A DNA stretch of 64,000 nucleotides from assembly GCA_027592025.1 (NCBI GenBank), contig JAQCIQ010000003.1, positions 62,001 through 126,000 on the forward strand, written 5' to 3'. Shown piece by piece: positions 35,375-45,429 of the stretch. Each line of letters begins with the position of its first letter. The first letter of the stretch is position 1. Source of the DNA: Bacteroidota bacterium (GTDB taxonomy: Bacteria > Bacteroidota > Bacteroidia > Flavobacteriales > Flavobacteriaceae). The notes below the pieces were generated by a model. The model was not told where the DNA came from, made no database searches, and saw only the letters and a program-made list of their open reading frames with translations. Made by a program: the position numbers and the translations under genes.

Positions 35375-35800
35375 ATGAATCCAAGAATCATCATAGTCAA
35401 CGGTCCAAATCTCAACCTATTGGGCAAGCGTGAACCCGATATTTATGGCAATCAAACCTTTGAAAGCTATTTCGAGCGACTTCAATCACTTTTTCCCGAT
35501 GTTGAGCTGTCTTGTTTTCAGTCCAATATTGAAGGTGAAATCATCGATCAACTTCAAGCTGTGGGATTCACCTATAATGGTATCATTTTGAACGCTGCAG
35601 CATACACTCATACCTCTGTAGGAATTGGAGACGCAGTTAAGGCCATAGAAACGCCTGTTGTAGAAGTTCATTTGTCCAACACCTTGTCAAGAGAGGAATT
35701 TCGCCACCATTCATTTATTGCTCCTCACGCTAAAGGTGTCATACTGGGCTTTGGACTGCAAAGTTATGAGTTGGCTTTGCGAAGTTTTATAAGTGAATAA
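35375..35800 (+). CDS. aroQ: 3-dehydroquinate dehydratase, type II
   Basis: A 141-residue type II dehydroquinase of the shikimate pathway, dodecameric and cytosolic. Motifs: GPNLNLLGKREPDIYG with the catalytic Tyr, QSNIEGEIID, LNAAAYTHTS, EVHLSN and the late HHSFIAPHAKGVI. I start at 35375 (MNPRIIIVNGPNLN); the in-frame extension to 35330 would lie upstream of the -7 element. It overlaps the convergent lpd by 14 bp. Confidence 0.94.
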   Translation: MNPRIIIVNGPNLNLLGKREPDIYGNQTFESYFERLQSLFPDVELSCFQSNIEGEIIDQLQAVGFTYNGIILNAAAYTHTSVGIGDAVKAIETPVVEVHLSNTLSREEFRHHSFIAPHAKGVILGFGLQSYELALRSFISE

Positions 35801-37163
35801 CTTCACCGTAAGCATCAGCGACAGCTTCCATTACCGCTTCACTCATTGTTGGGTGAGGGTGGATTGTTTTAAGCACATCATGCCCAGTGGTTTCTAATTT
35901 GCGGCCTAATACCGCTTCAGCAATCATATCAGTTACTCCGGCTCCAATCATATGACAACCCAGCCATTCGCCATATTTGGCGTCAAAAATAACTTTTACA
36001 AAACCATCTTTAGTCCCAGAGGTGCTCGCTTTACCAGAAGCTGAAAACGGAAATTTACCCACTTTAATGTCATAACCTTGTTCTTTTGCTTGGGCCTCGG
36101 TAAGTCCAACACTAGCTATTTCGGGAGAACAATAAGTACATCCTGGAATATTGCCGTAATCTATGGGTTCTACATCATGTCCAGCAATTTTTTCTACGCA
36201 TAGGATTCCTTCGGCAGAAGCCACGTGAGCCAAAGCAGGGCCTTTTGTGACATCACCGATGGCGTAATAACCTGGCATGTTGGTTTGATAAAAGTCATTC
36301 ACCAAAATCTTGTCTTTGTCTACTGCAATACCTACGTCTTCAAGTCCTATATTTTCAATATTGGTCTTGATGCCTACCGCAGATAACACAATGTCAGCCT
36401 CAAGAACTTCTTCTCCGCTTTTGGTTTTTACGGTAGCCTTTACTCCTTTTCCTGAGGTATTCACTGAGATTACTTCTGAGGAAGTCATGATGTTAACGCC
36501 ATTTTTCTTAAAAGTGCGCTCCAATTGCTTTGAAATATCCTCGTCTTCTATAGGTACAATTCTTGGCATGTATTCTACGACTGTCACCTTAGTTCCCATA
36601 GCATTGTAGAAATAGGCGAATTCAATTCCTATAGCACCTGACCCAACTACAATCATCGATTTTGGTTGACTTTCTAAGGTCATCGCTTGGCGGTAACCAA
36701 TAATTTTTTTTCCGTCTTGTGGAAGGTTAGGATGTTCACGTGATCGAGCTCCTGTTGCTATAATGATATTTTTAGCGCTATAAAGCTTCCCGTCGACCTC
36801 GACTTGTTTGTTGGGTTTTAGTTTTCCAAATCCCTCAATGACATCAATATTGTTTTTCTTCATTAAGAATTGAACACCCTTGCTCATGCCTGACGCCACA
36901 TCACGACTGCGCTTGACTACGGCAGTAAAATCTTTTTCTGCTCCAGTCACACTGAGACCGTAATCGGAAGCGTGATTGAGGTATTCAAAAACTTGAGCCG
37001 ATTTAATCAGTGCTTTAGTAGGAATGCAACCCCAATTGAGACAGACACCACCTAGGCTTTCCTTTTCAACTACTGCAGTTTTAAGTCCGAGTTGCGAAGC
37101 TCTGATGGCTGTAACATATCCTCCTGGACCACTTCCTAAAATAATGACGTCGTATGTGCTCAT
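35787..37163 (-). CDS. lpdA: Dihydrolipoyl dehydrogenase
   Basis: About 458 residues. FAD-binding ILGSGPGGYVTAIRA, the redox-active disulfide in GGVCLNWGCIPTKAL, NAD-binding VVGSGAIGIEFAY and the C-terminal catalytic HPHPTMSEAVMEA dyad. It is the E3 component shared by pyruvate, 2-oxoglutarate and branched-chain dehydrogenases and the glycine cleavage system. Start chosen at 37163 (MSTYDVIILG). No dehydrogenase E1/E2 genes are adjacent. A TAATTTCG (37184-37191) may be a near-match promoter. Confidence 0.96.
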   Translation of the reverse strand: MSTYDVIILGSGPGGYVTAIRASQLGLKTAVVEKESLGGVCLNWGCIPTKALIKSAQVFEYLNHASDYGLSVTGAEKDFTAVVKRSRDVASGMSKGVQFLMKKNNIDVIEGFGKLKPNKQVEVDGKLYSAKNIIIATGARSREHPNLPQDGKKIIGYRQAMTLESQPKSMIVVGSGAIGIEFAYFYNAMGTKVTVVEYMPRIVPIEDEDISKQLERTFKKNGVNIMTSSEVISVNTSGKGVKATVKTKSGEEVLEADIVLSAVGIKTNIENIGLEDVGIAVDKDKILVNDFYQTNMPGYYAIGDVTKGPALAHVASAEGILCVEKIAGHDVEPIDYGNIPGCTYCSPEIASVGLTEAQAKEQGYDIKVGKFPFSASGKASTSGTKDGFVKVIFDAKYGEWLGCHMIGAGVTDMIAEAVLGRKLETTGHDVLKTIHPHPTMSEAVMEAVADAYGEVIHL

Positions 37164-37257
37164 GTTGTTCAGATTTTGAGCCACGAAATTACAAAATGAA
37201 ACCGAAAACGATACATTTAATACAATTGAAATTCATTCAGTTAGTTGAGTCCAAAGC

Positions 37258-37653
37258 TCAAGGCTTTTCAAATTCTAAGCTGAGCGAGTTGACACAATAT
37301 CTTTTTCCAGTCGGAGTAGGACCATCGTCGAACAAATGACCCAGGTGTCCGCCACAAGAGGCACAGACTATTTCAGTGCGAATCATGCCATAGGAAAGGT
37401 CCTTTTTATACAGTATTTTTCCGGGCAGGGAATCATCAAAGCTCGGCCATCCACAGTGTGCGTCAAATTTAGTGTCGCTTTCAAATAGGGGAGTACTGCA
37501 ACCGGCGCAACAATAGGTGCCTTTTTCAAAATGCAAATTGAATTCACCAGTATGAGGACGTTCCGTGCCCTTTTTTCGGAGCACATAAAATTGTTCGGGA
37601 GTCAATACATTCTCCCATTCTTCATCCGATTTTTGAACTGGAAAATCGGCCAT
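37258..37653 (-). CDS. msrB: Cytosolic methionine-R-sulfoxide reductase MsrB
   Basis: A 131-residue MsrB without a signal peptide. It has two zinc CxxC motifs (CAGC and CASC), the GWPSF segment, HLGHLFDDGP and the catalytic cysteine in KRYCVNS. It reduces R-methionine sulfoxide in damaged cytosolic proteins. Its ATG shares one base with the stop of the upstream exported MsrB gene (TAATG), so the pair is translationally coupled. Confidence 0.95.
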   Translation of the reverse strand: MADFPVQKSDEEWENVLTPEQFYVLRKKGTERPHTGEFNLHFEKGTYCCAGCSTPLFESDTKFDAHCGWPSFDDSLPGKILYKKDLSYGMIRTEIVCASCGGHLGHLFDDGPTPTGKRYCVNSLSLEFEKP

Positions 37654-38126
37654 TAATTATTGGGTATGAAATCTAAAGCAACGCCATTGATACAATGTCT
37701 TTTGCCGGTTGTTTTACTTGGACCATCATTAAAAACGTGTCCCAAATGACCACCGCAATTGGCGCAATGTTCTTCTGTTCTGGCGTAACCTAAATTGTAG
37801 TCCACTGAAAAAGCCACATTTCCTTTGATTTCTCGATCAAAACTGGGCCAGCCTGAACCCGAGTCAAATTTATTCTCACTTTTGAAAAGGGGAGTGCCAC
37901 ACGCAGCACAAACATACATACCATCCTTATGATTGTTGTTGAACTCACTACTAAAAGCTCTCTCCGTTCCTGCTTTTCTTAAAACATAGTATTCCATTTC
38001 GCTGAGCTCACTTTTCCACTCTGACTCGGTTTTTTGAACGGGAAATTGTTCTTTTTCGGTTTTTTTTGTCTGGCCTTGACAGTTCACAAAGACCAAAATA
38101 CTGCACAATAAGATGCTTTTTTTCAT
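37653..38126 (-). CDS. msrB: Exported lipoprotein methionine-R-sulfoxide reductase MsrB
   Basis: A 157-residue MsrB whose N-terminus MKKSILLCSILVFVNCQGQ is a lipoprotein signal with the lipobox VFVNC. The body repeats the cytosolic paralogue: CAAC and CANC zinc pairs, GSGWPSF, HLGHVFNDGP and the catalytic cysteine in KRHCINGVAL. It should repair envelope proteins from the periplasmic side. How it gets its electrons there is not visible from this locus. Confidence 0.94.
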   Translation of the reverse strand: MKKSILLCSILVFVNCQGQTKKTEKEQFPVQKTESEWKSELSEMEYYVLRKAGTERAFSSEFNNNHKDGMYVCAACGTPLFKSENKFDSGSGWPSFDREIKGNVAFSVDYNLGYARTEEHCANCGGHLGHVFNDGPSKTTGKRHCINGVALDFIPNN

Positions 38127-38217
38127 GTTGTAAATTTACGGTTTAAAGTGGTTGCACAAAAACCGTGCTATCAAATATATTTAAATATTGTTAATATGGT
38201 TTTAACGTATTGTTCAT

Positions 38218-38225
38218 TAATTTTG
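38218..38225 (+). promoter_or_regulatory. -7 promoter element TAATTTTG for the M48 peptidase gene
   Basis: Perfect TAnnTTTG about 20 bp before the ATG; leader near 16 nt. Confidence 0.5.
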
Positions 38226-38245
38226 ACTCCTAAACCTATTTTGTC

Positions 38246-39073
38246 ATGAAGCTCATTTCTATTTTAAAATCTACTGTCATTTTGCTCCTCTTGGGCTCTT
38301 GTGCTACGAATCCATTTACTCAGCAAAAAACTATTGCCTTAGTCCCTAATTCCCAGCTGTTTCCTATGGCTTTTCAGCAATACGACCAGTTTTTGTCGGA
38401 ACATCAGACCATCAAAACAGGCTCAGATGCCGAAATGATATCGAGAGTAGGGCGACGCATTGCCATGGCGGCAGAGCGCTATTTGAATGCCAACGGTTCT
38501 GTTGGTTACCTTAATGATTACCGTTGGGATTACAATTTGGTCAAAGATACTTTAGTCAATGCTTGGTGTATGCCTGGTGGAAAAATTGTTTTCTACACTG
38601 GGATATTACCAATCGCTAAATCAGAGTCAGGAATTGCTGCAATTATGGGGCACGAAGTCGCACACGCCCTTGCAAATCACGGTCAACAAAGAATGAGTTA
38701 TGCGGGCATTCAACAAGTTGGTGCTTTGGCTGTCGGTGCTGCAACTCAAAACAAATCTCAAGAGGATAGAGACAAGTTTATGATGGCCTATGGCGTTGGC
38801 AGTAATGTTTTAGGAATATTGCCCTACAGTCGAAAACACGAAAGTGAAGCCGATAAAATTGGAATATATCTGATGGCCATTGCTGGATACAATCCAGAAT
38901 TGGCTCCTGAGTTGTGGGTTCGCATGAAGCAAAATGCCAACGGAGCTGCACCTCCGGAATTTTTGAGTACCCATCCCTCTCACGAAACTCGAATTGAACA
39001 GCTTAAATCCTTAGTTCAGAGTGCCAAAGATGAAGCCGCCAAGTTTGGTGTGACGACCTTTCGACCAGAATAA
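38246..39073 (+). CDS. M48-family metallopeptidase lipoprotein
   Basis: A 275-residue lipoprotein (signal ending LLLLGSC) with an M48 protease domain: HEVAHALANH is the zinc HExxH motif and ESEADKIGIYLM supplies the third ligand Glu. A THPSHETRIEQL segment near the end is common to LoiP/BepA-like proteases. It should face the periplasm and take part in outer-membrane protein quality control. It forms its own unit between the msrB pair and the MFS gene. Confidence 0.92.
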   Translation: MKLISILKSTVILLLLGSCATNPFTQQKTIALVPNSQLFPMAFQQYDQFLSEHQTIKTGSDAEMISRVGRRIAMAAERYLNANGSVGYLNDYRWDYNLVKDTLVNAWCMPGGKIVFYTGILPIAKSESGIAAIMGHEVAHALANHGQQRMSYAGIQQVGALAVGAATQNKSQEDRDKFMMAYGVGSNVLGILPYSRKHESEADKIGIYLMAIAGYNPELAPELWVRMKQNANGAAPPEFLSTHPSHETRIEQLKSLVQSAKDEAAKFGVTTFRPE

Positions 39074-39095
39074 GCTCCTCTTAATTTATTTTGGC

Positions 39096-39103
39096 TACAT
39101 TTG
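39096..39103 (+). promoter_or_regulatory. -7 promoter element TACATTTG for the MFS gene
   Basis: Perfect TAnnTTTG, giving a leader of about 15 nt to the ATG at 39122 or about 48 nt to the ATG at 39155. Confidence 0.55.
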
Positions 39104-39121
39104 AATTGACCTAGTAAAAAC

Positions 39122-40495
39122 ATGTTGCTTAACCTGCTGCATAAAAACAATTTAATGGCTGAATTAAAAAAGGGAAGTAAAAAACTAGTAAATGCTTGGG
39201 CGTTTTACGATTGGGCGAATTCAGTCTATCCATTGGTTGTAACCTCTGCAGTTTTTCCGCTGTTTTACGGTGCAATAACCGTAATTAAGGATCCGGACGG
39301 CAACAAAATCAGTGATACGGTCGAGTTTTTAGGACGATCAATGAATAACGATTCTTTAATTGGGTACGTCACTGCATTTAGTTTCTTAATCATATCAATT
39401 ATGTCGCCAATTCTGTCAGGAATTTCAGATTATGTTGGAAACAAAGTATCTTTTCTCAAGTTTTTCTGCTATTTAGGCGGACTGTCATGTATAGGTTTGT
39501 TCTGGTTTTCATTGGATAACCTTTTGCTTGGTGTGTTATGTTACATGCTTGCTTTGATTGGTTTTTGGGGCAGTTTGGTGTTTTACAATTCTTACCTGCC
39601 CGACATTGCATATCCAGAGCAGCAGGATAAAGTCAGCGCAAGGGGCTTTAGCATGGGTTATGTCGGTAGTGTGTTCCTATTGCTACTCAATTTATTCATG
39701 ATTCTCAATTATGAAGTTTTTGGTTTTGAAAGTGAAGCATTGCCTACTCGCATTTCTTTTGTCTTGGTTGGAATTTGGTGGATGTCATTTGCTCAATACA
39801 CCTTTAAGCACTTGCCAAAAGGCACCCATGATCCTCGAAAAGTCACTAAGGAAGTTATGATGAATGGTTTTAACGAGCTCAATAGTATTTGGGTTGCATT
39901 GGGAGATAATCTAACCTTAAAACGCTTTTTAAGAGCTTTTTTTGTCTACAGTATGGCCGTCCAAACCATTATGCTCGCAGCGACTTATTTTGCTGTTGAG
40001 GAATTGCAATGGGGCAATCAAGACCCTACAACTGGGCTTATCGTTAGTATTTTGTTAATTCAGCTGGTAGCCATGGTCGGTGCTTTGGCAACCGCGCGAT
40101 TGTCTGAGCGATTTGGAAATATTCCCGTCCTGATGTCGATATTGTCCATGTGGACTTTGATTTGCGTTTATGCCTATTTTGTCGAAACTCCGAACCAGTT
40201 TTATTTCACTGCCGCTTGCGTTGGGCTTGTAATGGGAGGAATTCAGTCTTTGTCTCGATCAACCTACAGCAAATTATTGCCTTTGAATACGGAGGATTCG
40301 GCTTCTTATTTCAGTTTTTATGATGTGGCGGAAAAAATAGGAATCGTACTGGGTATGTCCATGTATGGTTATGTTGCCGATGTGACAGGAAGTATGAGGG
40401 GTTCCATTTTGTTTTTCATAGCCTTTTTTCTTGTAGGGTTATTTCTATTGAATAAAGTAAGGCTTAAAAAACTTTCTGACGAAGCTATCATTTAA
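39122..40495 (+). CDS. MFS transporter, UMF1/Atg22-like
   Basis: A 457-residue membrane protein with about 12 membrane segments. The start NAWAFYDWANSVYPLVVTSAVFP (in two parts around residue 25) and the later GGIQSLSRSTYSKLLP are hallmarks of the UMF1/Vps22-like (Atg22) MFS family. Substrates in bacteria are unknown; the yeast relative exports amino acids. The in-frame ATG at 39155 (MAELKKGSKK) may be the real start. An 8-bp inverted repeat behind the gene (40493-40521) lacks a T-run. Confidence 0.9.
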   Translation: MLLNLLHKNNLMAELKKGSKKLVNAWAFYDWANSVYPLVVTSAVFPLFYGAITVIKDPDGNKISDTVEFLGRSMNNDSLIGYVTAFSFLIISIMSPILSGISDYVGNKVSFLKFFCYLGGLSCIGLFWFSLDNLLLGVLCYMLALIGFWGSLVFYNSYLPDIAYPEQQDKVSARGFSMGYVGSVFLLLLNLFMILNYEVFGFESEALPTRISFVLVGIWWMSFAQYTFKHLPKGTHDPRKVTKEVMMNGFNELNSIWVALGDNLTLKRFLRAFFVYSMAVQTIMLAATYFAVEELQWGNQDPTTGLIVSILLIQLVAMVGALATARLSERFGNIPVLMSILSMWTLICVYAYFVETPNQFYFTAACVGLVMGGIQSLSRSTYSKLLPLNTEDSASYFSFYDVAEKIGIVLGMSMYGYVADVTGSMRGSILFFIAFFLVGLFLLNKVRLKKLSDEAII

Positions 40496-40642
40496 AGTTC
40501 TGGCATGGCTATTGAACTTTAGAAATTGAAATGAGACTTAAATGTCTTGTAAAAATTTGATTTTAAGCTGTTTAGTATTTTTTTGAATTTATTAACCTAA
40601 AGGAACTTTGTCTCTAAGGTGACAAAATGTCCGCTTTAACCT

Positions 40643-43093
40643 ATGGCTAAATCCAGTTTCTTAAGTATAGACAACCTGTCAGCAAGTGATTTTGACGAAA
40701 ACTCCGAATTGATTCCTTTAATGACGTCTGAGGATGAAGATGAAATTAATGCCGAAACCCTGCCAGATTCACTTCCCATTTTGCCTCTCCGAAATACGGT
40801 GCTTTTCCCAGGAGTTGTAATTCCAATAACAGCGGGCCGAGATTCGGCCATAGAACTCTTGAAGGACGCAAATAGTGGGGACAAAATTATTGGGGTAGTT
40901 GCCCAAAAAGACTCTGCCATAGAAGAGCCAGGTGTAAACGATATTTATTTGCAAGGTACGGTGGCTAAAATACTTAGGGTTTTAAAAATGCCAGATGGCA
41001 ACACCACCGTCATCATTCAAGGCAAAAAACGCTTTCAGATTGACTCCATTACTAGGGAATCGCCTTACATGACTGCCAAAATAAAGGATATTGGAGATGT
41101 CAAACCCTACTACAGTGATGATGAATTCTCTGCTATTGTAGACTCCATCAAAGAAATTGCTTTACAGATAATTAAGCACAGCCCAAACATCCCTTCGGAG
41201 GCATCATTTGCTATCAAAAATATTGAGAGCAGTTCTTTTTTGATCAACTTCGTTTCATCAAACATGAATCTTAAAGTAGGGGAAAAGCAAGCTTTGTTAG
41301 AAACCCACGATTTAAAAGAAAGAGCTCTGGCTACCTTGCGTTTTATGAATTTAGAGTTTCAAAAGCTTGAACTCAAAAACGATATTCAATCTAAGGTACA
41401 AAATGACCTCAGTCAACAGCAGAGGGAGTATTTCTTGCACCAACAGATGAAAACCATTCAAGAAGAATTGGGTGGATTGAGTTATGAGGAAGAAGTGGAC
41501 GAAATGAAAATTAGGTCCAAATCAAAAAAATGGTCTGAAGCTGTTTCTAAACATTTTGAGAAGGAATTGGGCAAACTTCAGCGCATGAATCCTCAAGTAG
41601 CAGAATATTCAGTACAACGTAATTATTTGGACTTGTTCCTTGATTTGCCTTGGGAGGAGTATAGCGATGATATTTTTGATTTGGTTAGGGCCAGAAAGAT
41701 TCTCGATCGAGATCATTTTGGACTTGAAGATGTTAAAGACAGAATAATTGAGTATTTGGCTGTATTGAAACTCAGAAATGACATGAAGTCGCCGATACTC
41801 TGTTTGTATGGCCCACCAGGCGTGGGAAAAACTTCCTTGGGTAAGTCCATCGCAGAATCATTGGGAAGAGAGTATGTAAGAATGTCACTAGGAGGACTAA
41901 GGGACGAGGCAGAGATTCGCGGTCATAGAAAAACCTATATTGGAGCTATGCCAGGTCGTGTACTCCAAAGTATTAAGAAGGCAGGAACTTCCAATCCCGT
42001 CTTCGTCTTAGACGAAATTGACAAACTCACCCAATCCCATCAAGGTGACCCTTCTTCAGCAATGCTCGAGGTCTTAGATCCTGAACAGAATACTGAATTT
42101 TATGACAACTTTCTCGAAATGGGCTATGACCTTTCCAAGGTGTTGTTTATTGCCACCGCCAATTCTTTAAACTCTATTCATCTCGCCTTGCTCGACAGAA
42201 TGGAACTCATTGCAGTCAATGGTTATACCATTGAAGAGAAAATTGAAATCGCTAAAAACCACTTGTTGCCCAAGCAACTCAGAGAACATGGTTTGGCTAA
42301 TAAAGACTTAAAAATCAATAAAAAACAACTCGAACAGATTGTTGAGGGATACACTCGCGAATCGGGTGTTAGGGGGTTAGACAAGCAATTGGCCAAAATG
42401 GTTCGAAATGCAGCTAAAAATATTGTAATGGAAACCCCTTATAATGTTGTGACTTCAACTCAAGACGTCGAGGACATCCTTGGTCCTCCTAAAATGCTCC
42501 GGGATTTGTCCGAATCCAATGAAGTAGCTGGTATTGTCACTGGGTTGGCTTGGACCAGTGTTGGAGGTGACATCCTGTTCATAGAATCCATATTGTCAAA
42601 AGGTAAAGGCAACTTGAGTATTACGGGTAACTTGGGAACTGTAATGAAAGAATCAGCTACCATTGCTATGGAATTCATCAAAGGCAACGCATCTCATTTG
42701 AATATTGATCCGACAGTTTTCCAAAATTATAATGTCCATATACACGTACCAGAAGGAGCAACTCCAAAAGATGGCCCTAGCGCAGGGATCACTATGTTGA
42801 CCTCTTTGGTGTCATCCTTTACGCAAAGACGAGTAAAAAAAGGATTGGCCATGTCCGGAGAAATAACACTGCGCGGCAAAGTTTTGCCCGTTGGAGGAAT
42901 AAAGGAAAAGATATTGGCGGCCAAAAGATCCAAAGTCAAGGAAGTCATTTTGTGTGAGGAAAACAGAAAGGATGTTGAAAAAATCAATCAAGACTATCTC
43001 AAAGGTTTGTCCTTCCATTATGTTAGTACGATGCAGGAAGTCATCGATTATGCCATTACTCCTCAAAAGGTGGTGCGCGCTAAGGTCTTATAA
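40643..43093 (+). CDS. lon: ATP-dependent protease Lon
   Basis: A full-length 816-residue LonA. N-terminal LON domain ([15 protein letters not shown] around 45), central AAA+ module with Walker [10 protein letters not shown] near residue 390 and FVLDEIDKL as Walker B, and a C-terminal protease domain with the catalytic serine in [11 protein letters not shown] (about 713) and lysine in [11 protein letters not shown]. It degrades misfolded and regulatory proteins in the cytosol. No clean -7 element or heat-shock site is evident in the 147-bp gap in front of it (40496-40642). Confidence 0.97.
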   Translation: MAKSSFLSIDNLSASDFDENSELIPLMTSEDEDEINAETLPDSLPILPLRNTVLFPGVVIPITAGRDSAIELLKDANSGDKIIGVVAQKDSAIEEPGVNDIYLQGTVAKILRVLKMPDGNTTVIIQGKKRFQIDSITRESPYMTAKIKDIGDVKPYYSDDEFSAIVDSIKEIALQIIKHSPNIPSEASFAIKNIESSSFLINFVSSNMNLKVGEKQALLETHDLKERALATLRFMNLEFQKLELKNDIQSKVQNDLSQQQREYFLHQQMKTIQEELGGLSYEEEVDEMKIRSKSKKWSEAVSKHFEKELGKLQRMNPQVAEYSVQRNYLDLFLDLPWEEYSDDIFDLVRARKILDRDHFGLEDVKDRIIEYLAVLKLRNDMKSPILCLYGPPGVGKTSLGKSIAESLGREYVRMSLGGLRDEAEIRGHRKTYIGAMPGRVLQSIKKAGTSNPVFVLDEIDKLTQSHQGDPSSAMLEVLDPEQNTEFYDNFLEMGYDLSKVLFIATANSLNSIHLALLDRMELIAVNGYTIEEKIEIAKNHLLPKQLREHGLANKDLKINKKQLEQIVEGYTRESGVRGLDKQLAKMVRNAAKNIVMETPYNVVTSTQDVEDILGPPKMLRDLSESNEVAGIVTGLAWTSVGGDILFIESILSKGKGNLSITGNLGTVMKESATIAMEFIKGNASHLNIDPTVFQNYNVHIHVPEGATPKDGPSAGITMLTSLVSSFTQRRVKKGLAMSGEITLRGKVLPVGGIKEKILAAKRSKVKEVILCEENRKDVEKINQDYLKGLSFHYVSTMQEVIDYAITPQKVVRAKVL

Positions 43094-43157
43094 ATCAATA
43101 AGCTTAGAATAATTCTATTAGTTTATCGTTTTGAGTATGAATTGATAAAGGTGTTTT

Positions 43158-44174
43158 ATGGTCCGTTGTAGGGTGGTAATTTTGGCGTTGTTTGGCTGTT
43201 TGTCTTCTTATGGTCAAATTGGAGGCAATGCAACCTATCAATTTTTGAATCTCATGTCTTCTCCGAGACAGGCCAGTCTGGGAGGAAAAACCATTACCAA
43301 CATCGACTATGATGTCAGTCAAGGCTTGTACAATCCGGCTGCCATTAATCCCGAAATGGATCATCAATTGGCCTTAAATTTCGCGAATTACTTAGGAGAT
43401 ATTTCTTATGGAACGGCGGCCTATGCTTTTACTATTGACCGCCGCGTGCAAACTTTTCATATTGGAGTGCAATTTGTTAACTATGGTAAATTTGACGGAT
43501 ATGACAATGCAGGAATCCCTACCAATGAATTTTCGGCTTCGGAGTCGGCCTTGTCTTTAGGATATGCTCGACGATTAGGACGTTCAGATTTTTATGGCGG
43601 TGCTGCTGTTAAGATCATTACCTCAAAACTTGAGCAATACAATTCTATAGGACTGGCATCAGATGTTGGGCTGGTATACATCAATGAAGATTTGGATTTT
43701 AATTTGGCAATAGCGTTCAGAAACCTTGGAGTTCAGCTCAAAACCTATGCCGGCCTTCAGGAACATTTGCCATTTGAAATTACGCTTGGATTGTCTCAGA
43801 AATTGGAAAACGTTCCAATTCGTTGGCATTTGACATTCGAAAACCTCCAGCAATGGCCGTTGGGTGCTCCAAGCCCCGCGAGAGTGGAAACAGATTTGGA
43901 AGGAAATCAAACTGATGAACAGGTGAGTTTTGCCAATAAAGCCCTCCGCCATGTCATTTTTGGAGCCGAACTGTTTCCAGATAGAGGATTCAACCTTCGT
44001 ATTGGTTACAGTTTCCGACGGGCAGAGGAATTGAGAATTTTGGAACAGCGGAATTTTTCAGGATTGTCGTTTGGATTTGGGATAAAACTCAATAACTTGC
44101 GCCTCAGTTTTACACATGCTCGATTTGCGGCGGCGTCTAACACCAGTTTTTTTGGAATGCAACTCCAATTATGA
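43158..44174 (+). CDS. porQ: Type IX secretion system protein PorQ
   Basis: A 338-residue outer-membrane barrel-type protein with signal peptide (ending SSYG) and the family start GGNATYQFLNLMSSPRQASL; the strand-rich rest ends FFGMQLQL. PorQ is an outer-membrane component of the type IX secretion/attachment machinery that acts with PorU, PorV and PorZ. It overlaps cmk by four bases (ATGA), an arrangement common in Bacteroidota. It supports a T9SS-positive organism together with gldFG. Confidence 0.9.
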   Translation: MVRCRVVILALFGCLSSYGQIGGNATYQFLNLMSSPRQASLGGKTITNIDYDVSQGLYNPAAINPEMDHQLALNFANYLGDISYGTAAYAFTIDRRVQTFHIGVQFVNYGKFDGYDNAGIPTNEFSASESALSLGYARRLGRSDFYGGAAVKIITSKLEQYNSIGLASDVGLVYINEDLDFNLAIAFRNLGVQLKTYAGLQEHLPFEITLGLSQKLENVPIRWHLTFENLQQWPLGAPSPARVETDLEGNQTDEQVSFANKALRHVIFGAELFPDRGFNLRIGYSFRRAEELRILEQRNFSGLSFGFGIKLNNLRLSFTHARFAAASNTSFFGMQLQL

Positions 44175-44857
44175 CCATGAAAAAAATTACAATTGCCATT
44201 GATGGCTATTCTTCTACTGGTAAGAGCACACTAGCCAAGGCGCTGGCTAAAAAAATGGGCTACCTCTATGTAGATTCTGGAGCCATGTACCGAGCAGTTA
44301 CCCTGTATGCTTTGGATAATGGTTTGATTGCCAGTGAATTGAATCAAAATCAATTAATATCGCTATTGCCTCAGATTCAAATTGAATTCAAAATGAATCC
44401 AGAAACCGGAATCGGAGAAGTGTTTTTAAACGGCAAAAATGTGGAACAAGAAATTCGCAGTATGCGGGTTTCTGAATGGGTAAGTCCTGTTTCTGCTATT
44501 TCTGAAGTGAGAACAAAACTAGTTTCTCAACAACAGTCCATGGGCTTGAAAAAGGGAGTTGTTATGGACGGACGAGATATTGGAAGTGTCGTTTTTCCAA
44601 ATGCTGAACTCAAGCTTTTTTTGACCGCTGATGACGATGTGCGTGCCAAGCGTCGATTTGACGAATTGATGCAAAAGCCCCATAATGTTTCATTAGAATC
44701 TGTCAAAGCCAACTTGATTGCAAGAGATCAGCAAGATTCTTCCAGAGAAGATTCTCCGTTGATTCAAACTCAAGAATCCGTTGTCATTGACAATTCAAAA
44801 CTTACTATTCAAGATCAATTGGATTTGGTACTGAATCTGATAGCTGGTATCAACTAA
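44171..44857 (+). CDS. cmk: Cytidylate kinase
   Basis: A 228-residue CMP/dCMP kinase. P-loop IDGYSSTGKST, GAMYRAVTLYAL, DGRDIGSVVFPNAELKLFLTA (two parts) and the lid region with DSSREDSPL are all present. It makes CDP for nucleotide pools. It is translationally coupled to porQ; an ATG at codon 3 is an alternative start. The stop overlaps the convergent outer-membrane gene by four bases. Confidence 0.96.
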   Translation: MTMKKITIAIDGYSSTGKSTLAKALAKKMGYLYVDSGAMYRAVTLYALDNGLIASELNQNQLISLLPQIQIEFKMNPETGIGEVFLNGKNVEQEIRSMRVSEWVSPVSAISEVRTKLVSQQQSMGLKKGVVMDGRDIGSVVFPNAELKLFLTADDDVRAKRRFDELMQKPHNVSLESVKANLIARDQQDSSREDSPLIQTQESVVIDNSKLTIQDQLDLVLNLIAGIN

Positions 44858-45414
44858 AAGGTGTAACCTAAAGTAATTCCGATTCTTGGCGACAAAGCTG
44901 GGGTATCTTCTGTGTCTAAAAAGTTTCTCCCAACTCCTAAATAAATTGACCCTGCAAAACCGAGTTTCGAACGGTACTTGGCTCCGACTGAAAGACCAAA
45001 TGCAAATTGAGAAAAGTCCTTATAAAAAACTTGATTTTCGAATGTCGATTCGTTATAATAATAATCAACGTCATATGATCCGTTGCTGTACATTGTGAAC
45101 AATTCAGCAAAAAAGCCCGAGTTGGGTCTGCGACCAAAATAGAATTTGTAGAAACCAGTGAGAGCAGATGACTCATAATAAAAGGGACCATCATTATTAA
45201 ACCTCTTATCTCCATCTAAACTTAGAAGTACAGACCCTCCCACTCCGGATTCTTCATTCAAATAGTATTCATAACTAACATCTAAAGCTTTAAAAATAAG
45301 GAGATTAAAAACATTAATGGAAGCTTCGTTGTTTTTTACAATCTCTTCTGAAGGTTCGTTTTGACTGAATACAGCCGAGCTGCAAATTAAAAATGAAATA
45401 ACTAGTACTCTCAT
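44854..45414 (-). CDS. Outer-membrane beta-barrel protein, uncharacterised
   Basis: A 186-residue protein with signal peptide MRVLVISFLICSSAVFSQ. Alternating aromatic strands (VSYEYYLNEES, ALTGFYKFYFG, FAFGLSVGAKYR) and the terminal GITLGYTF indicate a small barrel of about 8 strands. The family is not certain (DUF3575-like is possible). It follows the LysM gene by 15 bp, so both may work together at the envelope. Confidence 0.75.
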   Translation of the reverse strand: MRVLVISFLICSSAVFSQNEPSEEIVKNNEASINVFNLLIFKALDVSYEYYLNEESGVGGSVLLSLDGDKRFNNDGPFYYESSALTGFYKFYFGRRPNSGFFAELFTMYSNGSYDVDYYYNESTFENQVFYKDFSQFAFGLSVGAKYRSKLGFAGSIYLGVGRNFLDTEDTPALSPRIGITLGYTF

Positions 45415-45429
45415 AGGTTTTGTTTTTGG

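Noticed and set aside
40493-40521. TAAAGTTC/GAACTTTA hairpin as terminator of the MFS gene
   Set aside because: AT-rich stem with a 13-base loop and no T-run; too weak to call.
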